From positions 372,001-436,000 of the forward strand of contig NZ_CP080382.1 in the NCBI RefSeq assembly GCF_019443425.1: a DNA stretch of 64,000 nucleotides, given 5' to 3'. The translations under genes were made by a program, and so were the position numbers. This DNA is from Arthrobacter sp. PAMC25284 (lineage in GTDB: Bacteria; Actinomycetota; Actinomycetes; Actinomycetales; Micrococcaceae). Shown here piece after piece: positions 1 to 11,290 of this stretch; the first letter of the stretch is position 1, and every line of letters begins with the position of its first letter. The notes under the pieces were generated by a model, which was not told where the DNA came from, made no database searches, and worked only from the letters and a program-made list of their open reading frames with translations.

Positions 1-1773
<1,773 letters not shown>

Positions 1774-1781
<8 letters not shown>

Positions 1782-2664
1782 CGCAGACGCCGCCACGGCC
1801 GGCACCGTCCCCACGGGCCGGGAGTCCTTCGGCTCCCGGCTCGGCCAGGCCATGGCCGGCCGGGGGCCGCTGTGCGTCGGCATCGATCCGCACCCGTCGC
1901 TTTTGCGTGACTGGGGGCTGAACGACGACGCCGCCGGGGTGGAACGCTTCTCGCTCACCGTGCTGGAGGCCGTGGGCTCACTCGCGGCCGCGGTCAAGCC
2001 GCAGGTGGCACTCTACGAACGTCACGGCTCCGCCGGTATGGCGGTGCTGGAACGGACCCTGGCCGCGGCCGCGGACGCCTCTGTGTTGACCATTGCCGAC
2101 GCCAAACGCGGGGACATCGGCTCCACGATGGCCGCTTACGCAGACGCCTGGCTGCGGGACGGTTCGCCGCTCGCAGCCGACGCGGTGACACTGAGCCCGT
2201 ACCTGGGCTTCGAGTCGCTCCGGCCGGCCCTGGACCTCGCAGCTGAGACAGGCCGCGGCGTGTTCGTCCTGGCCCTGACATCGAACCCGGAGGGCGCCTC
2301 CGTCCAGCACGTCGGCGGGATGGATTCCGTGGCCCGCCGGATCGTCCAGGCCGCTGCGGCGGAGAACCGGCGCTACGCCGTCTCGGTGCCCGGTAACCTC
2401 GGATCAGTCGGACTCGTGGTGGGGGCCACGGTAGGTTCTGCCCTGACTGACCTGGACCTGGATCTCGCCGCGACGTTCGGGCCCATCCTGGCACCCGGGC
2501 TGGGGGCCCAGGGTGCAACGGCCGCGGTCCTGCGGCGCACGTTCGGGCCCGCCTACCCGCAGGTCCTGGGGACGTCCAGCCGGGATATCCTCGCCGCCGG
2601 ACCCCACATCAGGTCCCTGCAGGATGCGGCCCGGCGGACCAGGGACGAACTGCTGGCCACCTAG
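1774..2664 (+). CDS. pyrF: Orotidine 5'-phosphate decarboxylase, type 2
   Basis: PyrF converts OMP to UMP, the last step of de novo UMP synthesis. The protein is 296 residues, the usual length for the long (type 2) family found in actinobacteria. The catalytic motif [15 protein letters not shown] is intact around residue 105. Other family blocks are [15 protein letters not shown] near the N-terminus and [20 protein letters not shown] near the C-terminus, the latter in the phosphate-binding region. The ATG lies inside the last codons of carB. A strong terminator-like stem follows the stop, so this is probably the end of the operon. Confidence 0.96.
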
Positions 2665-2673
2665 CATTCCCGA

Positions 2674-2696
2674 CGGCCCGGCGTAATGCCGGGCCG
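2674..2696 (+). terminator. Stem-loop terminator after pyrF
   Basis: A perfect 9-bp GC stem (CGGCCCGGC / GCCGGGCCG) with loop GTAAT sits ten bases after the pyrF stop. There is no clear T run, which is common for actinobacterial intrinsic terminators. Confidence 0.7.
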
Positions 2697-2718
2697 CCGG
2701 ACGTGTTCCGGTTCGCCA

Positions 2719-2748
2719 TTGATTTCTGCTGTCCCAAGACGGTAGGTT
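2719..2748 (+). promoter_or_regulatory. Candidate sigma-A-type promoter for mihF
   Basis: TTGATT (2719-2724) and TAGGTT (2743-2748) are separated by 18 bases in the gap between the pyrF terminator and mihF. Spacing and hexamers are reasonable for a housekeeping promoter. No transcription start is known here. Confidence 0.4.
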
Positions 2749-2850
2749 CAGGGCACGGCTTCGGTATCGGTGCCGTACGGAGGACCGGTAGCCGGTCAGC
2801 TGCACGCACCGTCCGGGCCGGCCAACCGGAGGACGGACACGGAGGACCCA

Positions 2851-3186
2851 GTGACTTTGCGACCCCTCACTTCGCAGGAGCGGGCCGACGCCCTGCGCAA
2901 GGCCGCCGCCGCCAGGACGACCCGGGCCACGGCCAAGGAGCGGTTGAAAGCCGGGGACCTGACTATCGCGCAAATCATCGGTTCCGCGGAATCCGATGAC
3001 GCCATCGCCCGAATGCGGATTGTGGAGCTGCTGGAGGCGTTGCCGGGCATCGGACGGGTGCGCGCCGCGGCCATCATGGAACAACTCGGTATTGCGCAGT
3101 CCCGACGGGTCCGCGGTCTGGGAATTCATCAGCGCCGGGCGCTGGTAGATTTTATTGACGACAAGCAGCCCGCTTCGCCGGGCTGA
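2851..3186 (+). CDS. mihF: Actinobacterial integration host factor (mIHF)
   Basis: This is a small basic nucleoid protein of about 111 residues. The family binds DNA without strong sequence preference, aids phage integration in mycobacteria and shapes the chromosome. It is unrelated to HU/IHF of proteobacteria. The C-terminal part has the helix-two-turn-helix/HhH signature (LLEALPGIGRVRAAAIMEQL then RRVRGLGIHQRRALVDF). The GTG at 2851 is chosen because GGAGGA ends five bases before it; the longer upstream frame has no such site. Position between pyrF and gmk matches the usual actinobacterial order. Confidence 0.92.
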   Translation: MTLRPLTSQERADALRKAAAARTTRATAKERLKAGDLTIAQIIGSAESDDAIARMRIVELLEALPGIGRVRAAAIMEQLGIAQSRRVRGLGIHQRRALVDFIDDKQPASPG

Positions 3187-3209
3187 CCAGACACCGCCCA
3201 AAGGAACAT

Positions 3210-3783
3210 GTGAGCAACAAACCGGGACTGACAGTCCTCGCCGGCCCCGACGGCTGTTGGCAAAGGCACCGTGTCCACCTTCATCCGGGACAACTATCCC
3301 GAAGTTTGGCTTTCTGTCTCGGCTACGACCCGTCCGCCGCGGCCCGGTGAGATCGATGGGGTGCATTACTTCTTCAAGTCCAAGGACGAGTTTGAAGCCC
3401 TCGTGGCCGCAGGGGAACTCTTGGAATGGGCCGTGGTGCATGGGCAGAATACGTACGGCACCCTCAAGAGCACGGTAGACGCGGCCATTGCTGAGGGTCG
3501 ATCCGTGCTTTTGGAGATTGATCTTCAGGGCGCACGCCAGGTGAAGCAGGCCGTTCCGGACGCCCAGTTTGTCTTCCTGGCGCCCCCCAGCTGGGAAGAA
3601 TTGGTGCGCCGCCTGGTGGGTCGCGGCACGGAATCGGACGAAGAACAGCAACGACGACTGGAAACCGGTAAAGTAGAACTAGCCGCTGAACCGGAGTTCG
3701 ATCACACCGTCATCAATGATGACGTTCGACGGGCAGCGGACGAGCTTGTTTCACTCATGGGGCTGACCCCGCACCCGCACTAA
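3210..3783 (+). CDS. gmk: Guanylate kinase, interrupted by an apparent single-base insertion
   Basis: Gmk phosphorylates GMP to GDP with ATP and is normally essential. The start is GTG at 3210, in the frame encoding [13 protein letters not shown]. The next residues should be the P-loop TAVGKGTVS, but these are in another frame. Removing one C from the CCCC run at 3245-3248 restores a continuous 190-residue enzyme. The rest is normal: [16 protein letters not shown] and the HGQNTYGT substrate region are intact. An uninterrupted reading could only begin at 3271, after the P-loop, and would lack ATP binding. Because the gene is essential and the break lies in a homopolymer, a sequence error is much more likely than true inactivation. 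Confidence 0.93.
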
Positions 3784-3822
3784 CCGCAGGGTCGGATCGG
3801 CCCGTTAGAATTTGGAGAATTC

Positions 3823-4083
3823 GTGTCCACGAACCTTGAAGGCATCATCAACCCGCCGATCGACGAGCTGCTGAAGGCTGCCGATTCGAAGTACGGACTG
3901 GTGATTTTCGGTGCCAAGCGCGCACGCCAGATCAACGCGTACTACGCCCAGCTGCACGAGGGCCTGTTTGAGTACGTCGGTCCGCTGGTCGACACCAAGC
4001 TGAACGAGAAGTCGCTCTCCATCGCACTGCGCGAAATCAACGAGGGCAAGCTCGTCTCCACGCCGATCGAAGCCGCAGAGTAA
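3823..4083 (+). CDS. rpoZ: RNA polymerase omega subunit
   Basis: Omega assists folding and assembly of the beta' subunit of RNA polymerase. It has 86 residues and a GTG start with GGAG about six bases upstream. Diagnostic blocks are [30 protein letters not shown] and [14 protein letters not shown], matching the actinobacterial form. It lies 39 bases after gmk and 48 bases before coaBC, the usual gmk-rpoZ-coaBC order. Confidence 0.96.
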   Translation: MSTNLEGIINPPIDELLKAADSKYGLVIFGAKRARQINAYYAQLHEGLFEYVGPLVDTKLNEKSLSIALREINEGKLVSTPIEAAE

Positions 4084-4131
4084 TATCCCTGCTGGAAAGC
4101 AGAGTAAAGACTGCCTGTTGACGGAGATCAC

Positions 4132-5451
4132 GTGCGCATAGTCCTCGGAGTCGGGGGAGGGATTGCCGCCTACAAGGTGGCGTCACTCCTCCGGCTTTTT
4201 ACTGAAGCCGGTCACGACGTCACCGTCATTCCGACCGAGGCGGCCACCCGTTTCGTCGGTGTCGCCACGTGGGAAGCCCTGTCCGGGCATCCGGTCACCA
4301 GCAATGTTTTCGACGCCGTCGACACGGTAAACCACGTCCGGCTCGGCCACGAGGCGGACCTGATCGTCGTGGCCCCGGCCACCGCCGACCTGCTGGCGCG
4401 CGCGGCAACCGGACTGGCCGGCGATCTCCTGGGCACCACACTGCTGATGGCCCGCGGCCCGGTGCTGATGGCCCCGGCCATGCACACCGAGATGTGGCAA
4501 CATCCGGCGACCCGGGCCAACGTCGAAACGCTGCGCAGCCGTGGAATTACGGTGCTGGACCCCGCCAGCGGCCGGCTCACCGGCACCGACTCCGGCCCCG
4601 GGCGGCTGCCCGAGCCGGAAGCGATCTTTGCGGCAGCCCTGGCCCTGGCCGGGACGGCCGCGGCATCCGCTGCCGGGACAGCCTCAGGAACTTCTGCGGT
4701 GCCTGCCTCCGGTCCGGTGCTGGCCGCACCGGACTCCGCTCCGGGTCCGGACGCTGCCGGCCGGCTGGCCGGACTCACCATGACCATCAGCGCCGGCGGC
4801 ACCCGCGAACCGCTTGATCCCGTCCGCTTCCTCGGGAACCGGTCTTCCGGTAAACAAGGCGTGGCGCTGGCACTGGCAGCCCGCGACGCCGGCGCCAAGG
4901 TCCGGTTTCTGGCCGCCCACATGGAGGTCCCGGCGCCTGACGGCGTCGAAGTTGTGCTGGTGGAGACCGCCCTTGAACTGCGTGCGGCCGCCCTGCACGC
5001 CGCAGCGGACTCCGACGTCGTAATTATGGCAGCCGCCGTCGCGGACTTCCGGCCGGCGGACGTGTCCGGCACCAAGATCAAAAAGCGTGACGACGCCGCG
5101 GATCCCGTTATCGCGCTGGTCCGCAACCCGGACATCCTGCAGGAACTCGTCGAGGTCCGTGACGCGGCCTCCCACGGGCAGCTCATCATCGGGTTCGCGG
5201 CCGAAACGGGCGACGCCGAGGGCGATGTCCTGGAGTACGCGCAGGCCAAGCTGCGCCGCAAGGGCTGCGATTTGTTGGTGGTCAACCACGTCGGCCGGGA
5301 TTTGGTCTTCGGCCAGGACACCAACTCCGTGGTCATCCTTTCCCGGACCGGCTCCGAACCTCAGGAGGCATCGGGTTCAAAATCCGATGTCGCGGCAGCC
5401 GTGATAGACCGGATCAGCGTCGAACTGAACCGGGTTGTCCCGCCGGCCTGA
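4132..5451 (+). CDS. coaBC: Bifunctional phosphopantothenoylcysteine decarboxylase / phosphopantothenate-cysteine ligase
   Basis: This fused enzyme makes 4'-phosphopantetheine from phosphopantothenate, cysteine and a nucleotide for coenzyme A synthesis. The N-terminal flavoprotein (CoaC, residues about 1-165) has GVGGGIAAYKVASLLR, the histidine-containing NHVRLGHEADLIVVAPATA, and PAMHTEMW in the substrate-clamp position, where many homologues have PAMN. The CoaB half starts near TISAGGTREPLDPVRFLGNR and has AAAVADFRPADVSGTKIKK. The two halves are joined by an alanine/serine/proline-rich linker of about 45 residues, longer than needed and of low complexity. The GTG start follows GGAGATCAC. Family assignment is firm. 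Confidence 0.96.
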   Translation: MRIVLGVGGGIAAYKVASLLRLFTEAGHDVTVIPTEAATRFVGVATWEALSGHPVTSNVFDAVDTVNHVRLGHEADLIVVAPATADLLARAATGLAGDLLGTTLLMARGPVLMAPAMHTEMWQHPATRANVETLRSRGITVLDPASGRLTGTDSGPGRLPEPEAIFAAALALAGTAAASAAGTASGTSAVPASGPVLAAPDSAPGPDAAGRLAGLTMTISAGGTREPLDPVRFLGNRSSGKQGVALALAARDAGAKVRFLAAHMEVPAPDGVEVVLVETALELRAAALHAAADSDVVIMAAAVADFRPADVSGTKIKKRDDAADPVIALVRNPDILQELVEVRDAASHGQLIIGFAAETGDAEGDVLEYAQAKLRRKGCDLLVVNHVGRDLVFGQDTNSVVILSRTGSEPQEASGSKSDVAAAVIDRISVELNRVVPPA

Positions 5452-5468
5452 GCCCGGAGTAAGCAACG

Positions 5469-5487
5469 TCTCCTTAGTATGGAGACA
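5469..5487 (+). promoter_or_regulatory. Hairpin with embedded TAGTAT in the coaBC-metK gap
   Basis: GTCTCC and GGAGAC pair around a 7-base loop, and TAGTAT (5476-5481) could be a -10 hexamer. The element may mark the metK promoter or a weak terminator; the sequence cannot decide. The 78-base gap is too short for a known SAM riboswitch. Confidence 0.3.
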
Positions 5488-5529
5488 CACGTCCCCGGGC
5501 GTCCGTTTCCCAACCAGTAAGGTAGTTGA

Positions 5530-6765
5530 GTGACTTTACCGCTGCACATCCCAGACTTCCACGGGTCCGTTCCCGCCGCGCTCCGGCTGTTCACGTCCGA
5601 GTCGGTGACCGAAGGACACCCCGACAAGATCTGTGACCAGATCAGCGACGCGATCCTCGACGCCCTCCTGGCCAAGGACCCCGAATCGCGGGTTGCCGTG
5701 GAGACACTGGCGACCACCGGCCTCGTCCACGTCGCGGGCGAGGTCACGACCGATGCCTATGTCGAAATCCCGCAGATTGTCCGCGAGACCATCCTCGGCA
5801 TCGGCTACGATTCCTCAGCCAACGGCTTCGACGGCGCCCGCTGCGGCGTGTCCGTCTCCATCGGCCAGCAGTCCAACGACATCGCCGGCGGCGTGTTCAA
5901 CTCCCTGGAAGCCCGGGAAGGACGCCAGGAGGACGACTACGACCTCCAGGGTGCCGGCGACCAGGGCCTGATGTTTGGCTACGCCAGCGATGAAACTCCC
6001 TCCTACATGCCGGTTCCGATTTGGCTCGCGCACCGGCTCTCCGAGCGGCTGACGGAGGTCCGTAAAAACGGCGAGCTCGATTACCTGCGCCCGGACGGAA
6101 AGACCCAGGTGACAGTCGGGTACGACGGAGAACGCCCCGTCTCCGTCGAGACCGTCGTAATTTCCAGCCAGCACGCCGAAGGTGCCAGCCTCGACCAACT
6201 CCGCGCCGACCTGGCCGAATACGTCGTCAACCCCGTCCTGTCGATGTCCAACCTGGACATCTCACGGGCCCGGAACATCCTCAACCCGGCCGGTGCGTTT
6301 GTCATCGGCGGTCCCGTCGGCGACGCCGGACTCACCGGACGCAAAATTATCGTCGACACCTACGGCGGCATGGCCCGCCACGGCGGCGGCGCGTTCTCCG
6401 GCAAGGACCCGTCGAAGGTGGACCGTTCCGCGGCCTACGCGATGCGCTGGGTAGCGAAGAATGTGGTGGCCGCAGGGTTGGCCAAGCGCGCCGAAATCCA
6501 GATCGCCTATGCGATCGGCCAGGCCCGCCCGGTAGGAACGTATGTGGAAACCTTCGGGACCGAAACGGTGGACCCGGCCAGGATCAGCGCGGCGATCGCC
6601 GAGATCTTCGACCTGCGCCCCCGCGCCATCATCGATGCCCTTGACCTGAAGCGTCCGATCTACGCCAAGACCGCAGCCCACGGCCACTTCGGCCGCGAGG
6701 ATCCCGATTTCACTTGGGAACGGTTGGACCGGGTCGATGCGCTGAAGGCCTTCTTCAACGCCTGA
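5530..6765 (+). CDS. metK: S-adenosylmethionine synthetase
   Basis: MetK makes S-adenosylmethionine from methionine and ATP. The 411 residues are close to the family norm. Hallmarks are [19 protein letters not shown] (ATP site), [12 protein letters not shown], and the P-loop-like [19 protein letters not shown]. The GTG start at 5530 adds a short N-terminal extension before the conserved core; the first ATG in frame is far inside the core, so GTG is preferred. It follows coaBC, as is usual in actinobacteria. Confidence 0.97.
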   Translation: MTLPLHIPDFHGSVPAALRLFTSESVTEGHPDKICDQISDAILDALLAKDPESRVAVETLATTGLVHVAGEVTTDAYVEIPQIVRETILGIGYDSSANGFDGARCGVSVSIGQQSNDIAGGVFNSLEAREGRQEDDYDLQGAGDQGLMFGYASDETPSYMPVPIWLAHRLSERLTEVRKNGELDYLRPDGKTQVTVGYDGERPVSVETVVISSQHAEGASLDQLRADLAEYVVNPVLSMSNLDISRARNILNPAGAFVIGGPVGDAGLTGRKIIVDTYGGMARHGGGAFSGKDPSKVDRSAAYAMRWVAKNVVAAGLAKRAEIQIAYAIGQARPVGTYVETFGTETVDPARISAAIAEIFDLRPRAIIDALDLKRPIYAKTAAHGHFGREDPDFTWERLDRVDALKAFFNA

Positions 6766-6843
6766 GGCTCAGCCTCGACGCCCGCCGTATGATGTGGTGC
6801 GCTGAGCCGTTTGCCTGAATGTCAGTGCCCTGTGGTGTGCTGG

Positions 6844-6871
6844 AACCAGGCCGTCTTCCGGCGGCCTGGTT
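6844..6871 (+). terminator. Stem-loop terminator after metK
   Basis: AACCAGGCCG and CGGCCTGGTT form a perfect 10-bp stem with an 8-base loop, followed by TTCTC. It separates metK from priA. The same gap also has TATGAT (6788-6793), a possible -10 for priA, without a convincing -35. Confidence 0.7.
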
Positions 6872-6949
6872 TCTCATTTCCAGGCTGCATCGCATCGTTG
6901 CCTTCCCGAGGTGTCGGTGCAGAACGGTTGTTGAACGGAGGAAGTTGCC

Positions 6950-9187
6950 ATGTCGACCGTCCGTTCCGGTGCGTCGGCGCCGGACGAACCCTTCCAGTTG
7001 TCGCTGCTCCATGGCTTCCCCACGGGTCCGGTTGCCCCGCCGGGGCCGGAGCTCGCCGCAACCCTGCCGGTAGCGCGGGTGCTGATCGAATCGTCGTTGC
7101 CGCATCTGGACCGGCCGTTCGACTACAGCGTTCCGGCCATCCTCGACACCGCGGCGCAGCCCGGAGTCCGGGTCCAGGTGCGTTTCAACGGCCAGGAATT
7201 ATCGGGTTATCTCCTGGAACGGACTGCCGACTCGGACGCCGGGCACAGCCTCCTGCCGTTGCAGAAGGTGGTCTCCGCCGTGCGCGTGTTGACCCCCGCC
7301 ATCGCCGAACTCGCACTGCGGATCGCCGAACGGTACGCCGGAACGGTCAGCGACGTGCTGCGCGTCGCCGTACCGCCCCGGATGGCCCGGCTGGAAAAGG
7401 AGTTCGCCCCGGACGGACGGCTGGACCCGGAGCTGTTCCTGGCCGGCCCGACGCAGGATCCCGGCCTGGCTGCATCCGCCGCGCCATCGGTACACGCCGC
7501 ACCGTCGGCGCCGTCAGCCGGGCCCGTCGTCGGCGCGGGGGTCTCCCGCTGGGCGGCTTACCACAACGGCCCGGCCTACCTCCAGCACCTCGGCGCGGGG
7601 GAGTCGCCCCGCGCCGTGCTGAGCGCCCTGCAGGGTTTCGGGCCCGGCGGCTGGCCCCGGCTGATCGCGGAAGCGGTGGCCGCCGTCCGGCTCTCCGGCC
7701 GGGGCGCCGTGGTGGTTGTGCCCGACTACCGGGACCTGGACCGGGTGGAAGCCGCCCTTCTGGAACTGCTCCCCGCCGGCGATGTCGCCCGCCTGACCGC
7801 CGACGACGGTCCGACGCCGCGCTACCGCAACTTCCTCCGGCTCCTCAGCGGCGCCGCCGGGGTGGCGGTTGGCACCCGGTCCGCTGCCTACGCTCCGGTC
7901 CGTGACCTTGGACTCGTGGTCTGCTGGGACGACGGCGACGACCTCCACATCGAACAACGCTCCCCATACGCGCACTCCCGCGAAGTGCTGCTCCTGCGGG
8001 CCGGCCAGGAACGCGCCGCGTGCCTGCTGGCGGGTCACACGCGCAGCACGGAGGCGGAACGCCTGGTCGAATCCGGCTGGGCCAGGGCGGTGGAGGCCGA
8101 GCGCACCGTCCTGCGGCGGACCGTCCCGCGCGTCCTGAACACCGCCGACAGCTTCGAGCAGGAACGTGATCCACTCGCCCGCATCGCCCGGCTGCCGGGC
8201 GCGGCCTGGCGGGCCGCCAAGGAGGGCTTGCTCCGCGGTCCGGTCCTGGTCCAGGTGGCCCGGGCTGGCTACGCACCTTCGCTCGCCTGCGAGACCTGCC
8301 GCGAACCGGCCCGCTGCCAGGCCTGCAGCGGACCGCTGGCCATTGCCGGGGCCGTGGGAGCCTCGGCGGTACCGCAATGCCGCTGGTGTTCCGCCCCGGC
8401 CCAAGCCTGGCGTTGCACCCACTGCAACGGCATGCGGCTGCGCAGGGGTGCCACCGGCGCGCTCCGCACCGCCGAGGAGTTGGGCCGCGCTTTCCCCGGC
8501 ACCCCGGTGATCACCTCGTCCGGGGACCACATCAAGGCCGCAGTCCAGGACAGCCCCGCCCTGGTCGTGGCGACGATCGGCGCCGAGCCGGTGGCCGCCG
8601 GCGGGTACGCGGCGGCACTGCTGCTCGACGGAGACTCACTGCTGCGCCGGGAGAACCTGCGCGCGGGCGAAGACGCGGTCCGGCGCTGGTTTAACGCTGC
8701 TTCGCTGGTGCGTCCGGCACCTGAGGGTGGCCTCGTGGTCATCACTGCGGACGATGCCGCCGGGGTCGGAGCGCTGCTGCGCTGGGATCCGGCCGGCTAC
8801 GCCTCCCGCGAGCTGTCGCTGCGGCGGGAGCTGTTGTTGCCGCCAGCCGTCCGGATCGCCTCCGTCACTGGCGGCCGGACCGCCGTCGGGCACTTCACTG
8901 GAGATGTTGAACGGCGGCTGGCGGGACAGGGAATTGTGCTCAGGACCGCCGGACCGGCGCCCCTGGTGATGACCGGGGGAGCCACGGGCGTCACTTCCGG
9001 GGGCGGACCGTCCGCGGCCCGCCAGGCGCCGGGCCGGAATGATGACGATGTCCGGACCCTGATGTTCATCCCTTACGCCCAGGCCGCGGACGCCGCCGGG
9101 GTGATGCGCGCCGTCAAGGCCGCAGCTGCCGCCAAGCGGAGCGATGACCCAGTCCAGCTCCGGCTCGACGGCGTCGATATTCTTTAG
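6950..9187 (+). CDS. priA: PriA-like primosomal protein N', helicase motifs absent
   Basis: PriA restarts stalled replication forks. This 745-residue protein keeps the N-terminal DNA-binding part (SSLPHLDRPFDYSVPA onward) and eight cysteines of the two zinc sites (CETCREPARCQAC near residue 446, then CRWCSAPAQAWRCTHC). Where helicases have a Walker A loop it reads GFGPGGWP near residue 230, with no GKT/GKS, and the DEEH box reads WDDGDDLH. It therefore probably cannot hydrolyse ATP. This loss is known for actinobacterial PriA homologues, so it is expected rather than a local defect. The role is likely structural or regulatory in restart. Confidence 0.92.
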   Translation: MSTVRSGASAPDEPFQLSLLHGFPTGPVAPPGPELAATLPVARVLIESSLPHLDRPFDYSVPAILDTAAQPGVRVQVRFNGQELSGYLLERTADSDAGHSLLPLQKVVSAVRVLTPAIAELALRIAERYAGTVSDVLRVAVPPRMARLEKEFAPDGRLDPELFLAGPTQDPGLAASAAPSVHAAPSAPSAGPVVGAGVSRWAAYHNGPAYLQHLGAGESPRAVLSALQGFGPGGWPRLIAEAVAAVRLSGRGAVVVVPDYRDLDRVEAALLELLPAGDVARLTADDGPTPRYRNFLRLLSGAAGVAVGTRSAAYAPVRDLGLVVCWDDGDDLHIEQRSPYAHSREVLLLRAGQERAACLLAGHTRSTEAERLVESGWARAVEAERTVLRRTVPRVLNTADSFEQERDPLARIARLPGAAWRAAKEGLLRGPVLVQVARAGYAPSLACETCREPARCQACSGPLAIAGAVGASAVPQCRWCSAPAQAWRCTHCNGMRLRRGATGALRTAEELGRAFPGTPVITSSGDHIKAAVQDSPALVVATIGAEPVAAGGYAAALLLDGDSLLRRENLRAGEDAVRRWFNAASLVRPAPEGGLVVITADDAAGVGALLRWDPAGYASRELSLRRELLLPPAVRIASVTGGRTAVGHFTGDVERRLAGQGIVLRTAGPAPLVMTGGATGVTSGGGPSAARQAPGRNDDDVRTLMFIPYAQAADAAGVMRAVKAAAAAKRSDDPVQLRLDGVDIL

Positions 9188-9270
9188 GGCGGGAGGTTGG
9201 GCGCTGTTCTGACGGCCCTGTGCTGACGGCCCCGCAATGGCGGGCGCTGGGCCGTGGCAGCCCGCGAAAC

Positions 9271-10356
9271 CTACCGGACCCGGCCGTTCCGCAGCGCCAC
9301 GGCCTCGCCGGCCAGGTCCACGAGCTTGCGTGCGGAAGAATCCCAGCTGAAGTCCGCGGCACGCTCCACCGACCGGCGTGAGCGTGCCTTCCACAGTTCC
9401 GGCTCCTCGAGTTTCCGGACGGCCGCGGCGAATTCGGCGGGCGAGTCGGGGTGCACGTAGCTGACGGCATCGTCGCCGACCTCGCGGAAGATCGGGATGT
9501 CGCTGGCGATCACCGGGGTGCCGTGGGACATCGCCTCGACGAGGGGCAGTCCGTAGCCCTCCGCCCGGGAGAGGCTGATCAGGGCGGTGGTCCGGGCCAG
9601 CATTGCGTCGTATTCGGCGTCCGTGACGCCATTGTGGAAGACCACGTTGGCCGCGGCGGGAACCTGGGCTTCCAGCCCGGCGCGGAGCTCCGGGGAAATC
9701 CGGCTGAGCAAGTGCAGGGTCATGTCCGGCAGCTCTGCCATCCCTGCGATCATCGTTTCGACGTTTTTGTAAGGCATAAATGAGCCCATGTAGAGCAGGG
9801 TTTTATCCGCTCCCGTCTCCGGGTCCCGGGGTGTGTGGCCGTGCTGGGGGGCATTGCCCACGATCCGGACCGGCCGCCGGGTGAGGCGGTACTTGGCGAT
9901 CAGGGCGGCCGTGGTGGAACTGATCGTCGCGACGACGTCTGCCCGGTTCAGCAGGAGGCGTTGCGGCCAGAACGCCTTGTGGTAGAGGCGCCACAGGACC
10001 CGAACCGGGGCCGGGAGGAATCCCGGCGGTTCCGGGTGCTCGTAGTAGATGAGGTCGTGAAGCGTCAGCACCAGGGCGTACTTCCGGCCCCAGCTGCCCA
10101 TCGTCTGCATGGGGCAAACCACAACGTCGGCGCCGAGCTTGTTGACCTTGGCGGCCACGAACAGCTCAGCCGGCGAGAGCGGGCTGTTTATGAGTGTGTA
10201 AGGCACCTCGGGGAGCAGGGCCAGCTGGCGGCGGTCACTGATGAGCATGGAGACATCGGCGATCCTGGCGGCAGCCGCAATGAGGCTCGCGCCGTAGCGG
10301 CTGATGCCGTCGTGGTGGTCCAGGCGGGTGAATCGCGCATCGACGAGAATTTTCAT
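9271..10356 (-). CDS. Glycosyltransferase family 4 protein
   Basis: The protein of 361 residues has a GT-B fold. It begins MKILVDARFTRLDHHDGISRYG, a typical GT4 start that binds the acceptor. It contains LLYMGSFMPYKNVETMI (start of the nucleotide-sugar domain) and the E-x7-E donor motif in AEGYGLPLVEAMSHGTPVIAS. It probably transfers a sugar from an NDP-sugar or GDP-mannose to an envelope glycan or lipid; the substrate cannot be read from sequence. It overlaps the upstream hydrolase gene by 4 bases (ATGA), so the two are translationally coupled. Its end faces priA. Confidence 0.88.
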   Translation of the reverse strand: MKILVDARFTRLDHHDGISRYGASLIAAAARIADVSMLISDRRQLALLPEVPYTLINSPLSPAELFVAAKVNKLGADVVVCPMQTMGSWGRKYALVLTLHDLIYYEHPEPPGFLPAPVRVLWRLYHKAFWPQRLLLNRADVVATISSTTAALIAKYRLTRRPVRIVGNAPQHGHTPRDPETGADKTLLYMGSFMPYKNVETMIAGMAELPDMTLHLLSRISPELRAGLEAQVPAAANVVFHNGVTDAEYDAMLARTTALISLSRAEGYGLPLVEAMSHGTPVIASDIPIFREVGDDAVSYVHPDSPAEFAAAVRKLEEPELWKARSRRSVERAADFSWDSSARKLVDLAGEAVALRNGRVR

Positions 10357-11279
10357 GCGGTGGGCTCTTTCAGGAAGTCTCTGATGTAACGGGCCGCCGG
10401 CTCGGGGGTCTCGTAGTGGATCAGGTGCCCGACGCCGGGGATGACCCCGAGGAGGCCGTCCGGCAGCCGGGCAACGAGCTTGTGCTGGTCCGGCAGCATG
10501 GCGATCTCATCCTGTTCGCCCGCGACCAGCAGAACCGGGAGCTCCAACCGGTGGGCGACCTCGGAGACATGGCTGCCGACCGACGCTTTAAAGGCCTCCA
10601 GCAGACTGTCCCGGTCGGCGAAGGCGGAGAAGTAGGCGCTGTGCTGTGCATGGACGAACCGGCGGATGTCCTTGTCCCTGGTTTTCGCCATGGCTTCACT
10701 CATCACCCGGACAATCAGCTGGCTCCGAAGCAGGGCCTGACCGGGCCGCCGGGGCAGCCGCGCCGCGGCCTCATAGTAAAGGACCGCGAGCTTGGTCATG
10801 AGTCCCTTCGGCCCCTCGAGCGCTGGCGCTGCGATCGGGTTGATGAGGATCAGCCGGCACACGGCGGCGGGATGGTCCGCCACGAAATGACTGGTGATGA
10901 TCGAGCCAAACGAATGACCCAGCAGGACCGTCTCCGGGCCCAGGCCCAGCGCGGCCATAAATTCGCCAATGAATTGTCCGTAGCGCTCCACGGTATGACT
11001 TGCGCCGGCAAAGGCCGCGGAGCTGCCAAAGCCCGGCAGGTCCGGCATGATGAGCCGCATCTCCGGAAGGTGGTCGGCCACCCGGAGCAGGCCGTGGTGG
11101 TCGCCGCGGAAGCCGTGGATAACCAGGATGGTACGGGTCTCGGGGGTCACCCGGACCGGCTCATACGTCCAGTAGGCTACCCGGCCGCCATCGAGGTCAA
11201 CGGCAGCAGACCGGGTCCGGGCGTCGAGTCCGCTGCTGAACAGGGGCGCGGGGGAGGACTTGATGTCCACGTGTTCCAT
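10353..11279 (-). CDS. Alpha/beta-fold hydrolase
   Basis: The protein has 308 residues. The triad is visible: nucleophile serine in LLGHSFGSIITSHF, acid in LVAGEQDEIAML and histidine in GVGHLIHYETPEPAA. The oxyanion region is VIHGFRGDHHGLLRVADHL. There is no signal peptide, so it is probably cytosolic. It is coupled by ATGA to the glycosyltransferase downstream and starts 11 bases after the aldo/keto reductase stop, so the three genes probably form one minus-strand operon. The natural substrate is unknown. Confidence 0.88.
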   Translation of the reverse strand: MEHVDIKSSPAPLFSSGLDARTRSAAVDLDGGRVAYWTYEPVRVTPETRTILVIHGFRGDHHGLLRVADHLPEMRLIMPDLPGFGSSAAFAGASHTVERYGQFIGEFMAALGLGPETVLLGHSFGSIITSHFVADHPAAVCRLILINPIAAPALEGPKGLMTKLAVLYYEAAARLPRRPGQALLRSQLIVRVMSEAMAKTRDKDIRRFVHAQHSAYFSAFADRDSLLEAFKASVGSHVSEVAHRLELPVLLVAGEQDEIAMLPDQHKLVARLPDGLLGVIPGVGHLIHYETPEPAARYIRDFLKEPTA

Positions 11280-11290
11280 GCGTTGGATTC

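Noticed and set aside
3240..3250. Programmed +1 frameshift in gmk
   Set aside because: There is no known programmed shift in gmk, and equivalent single-base breaks occur in unrelated genes with the same local sequence; a sequence error is simpler.
5452..5529. SAM riboswitch or leader peptide ahead of metK
   Set aside because: The gap is only 78 bases, and the small frame starting at 5480 (METHVPGRPFPNQ) has no methionine run. Only a small hairpin and a possible -10 are visible.
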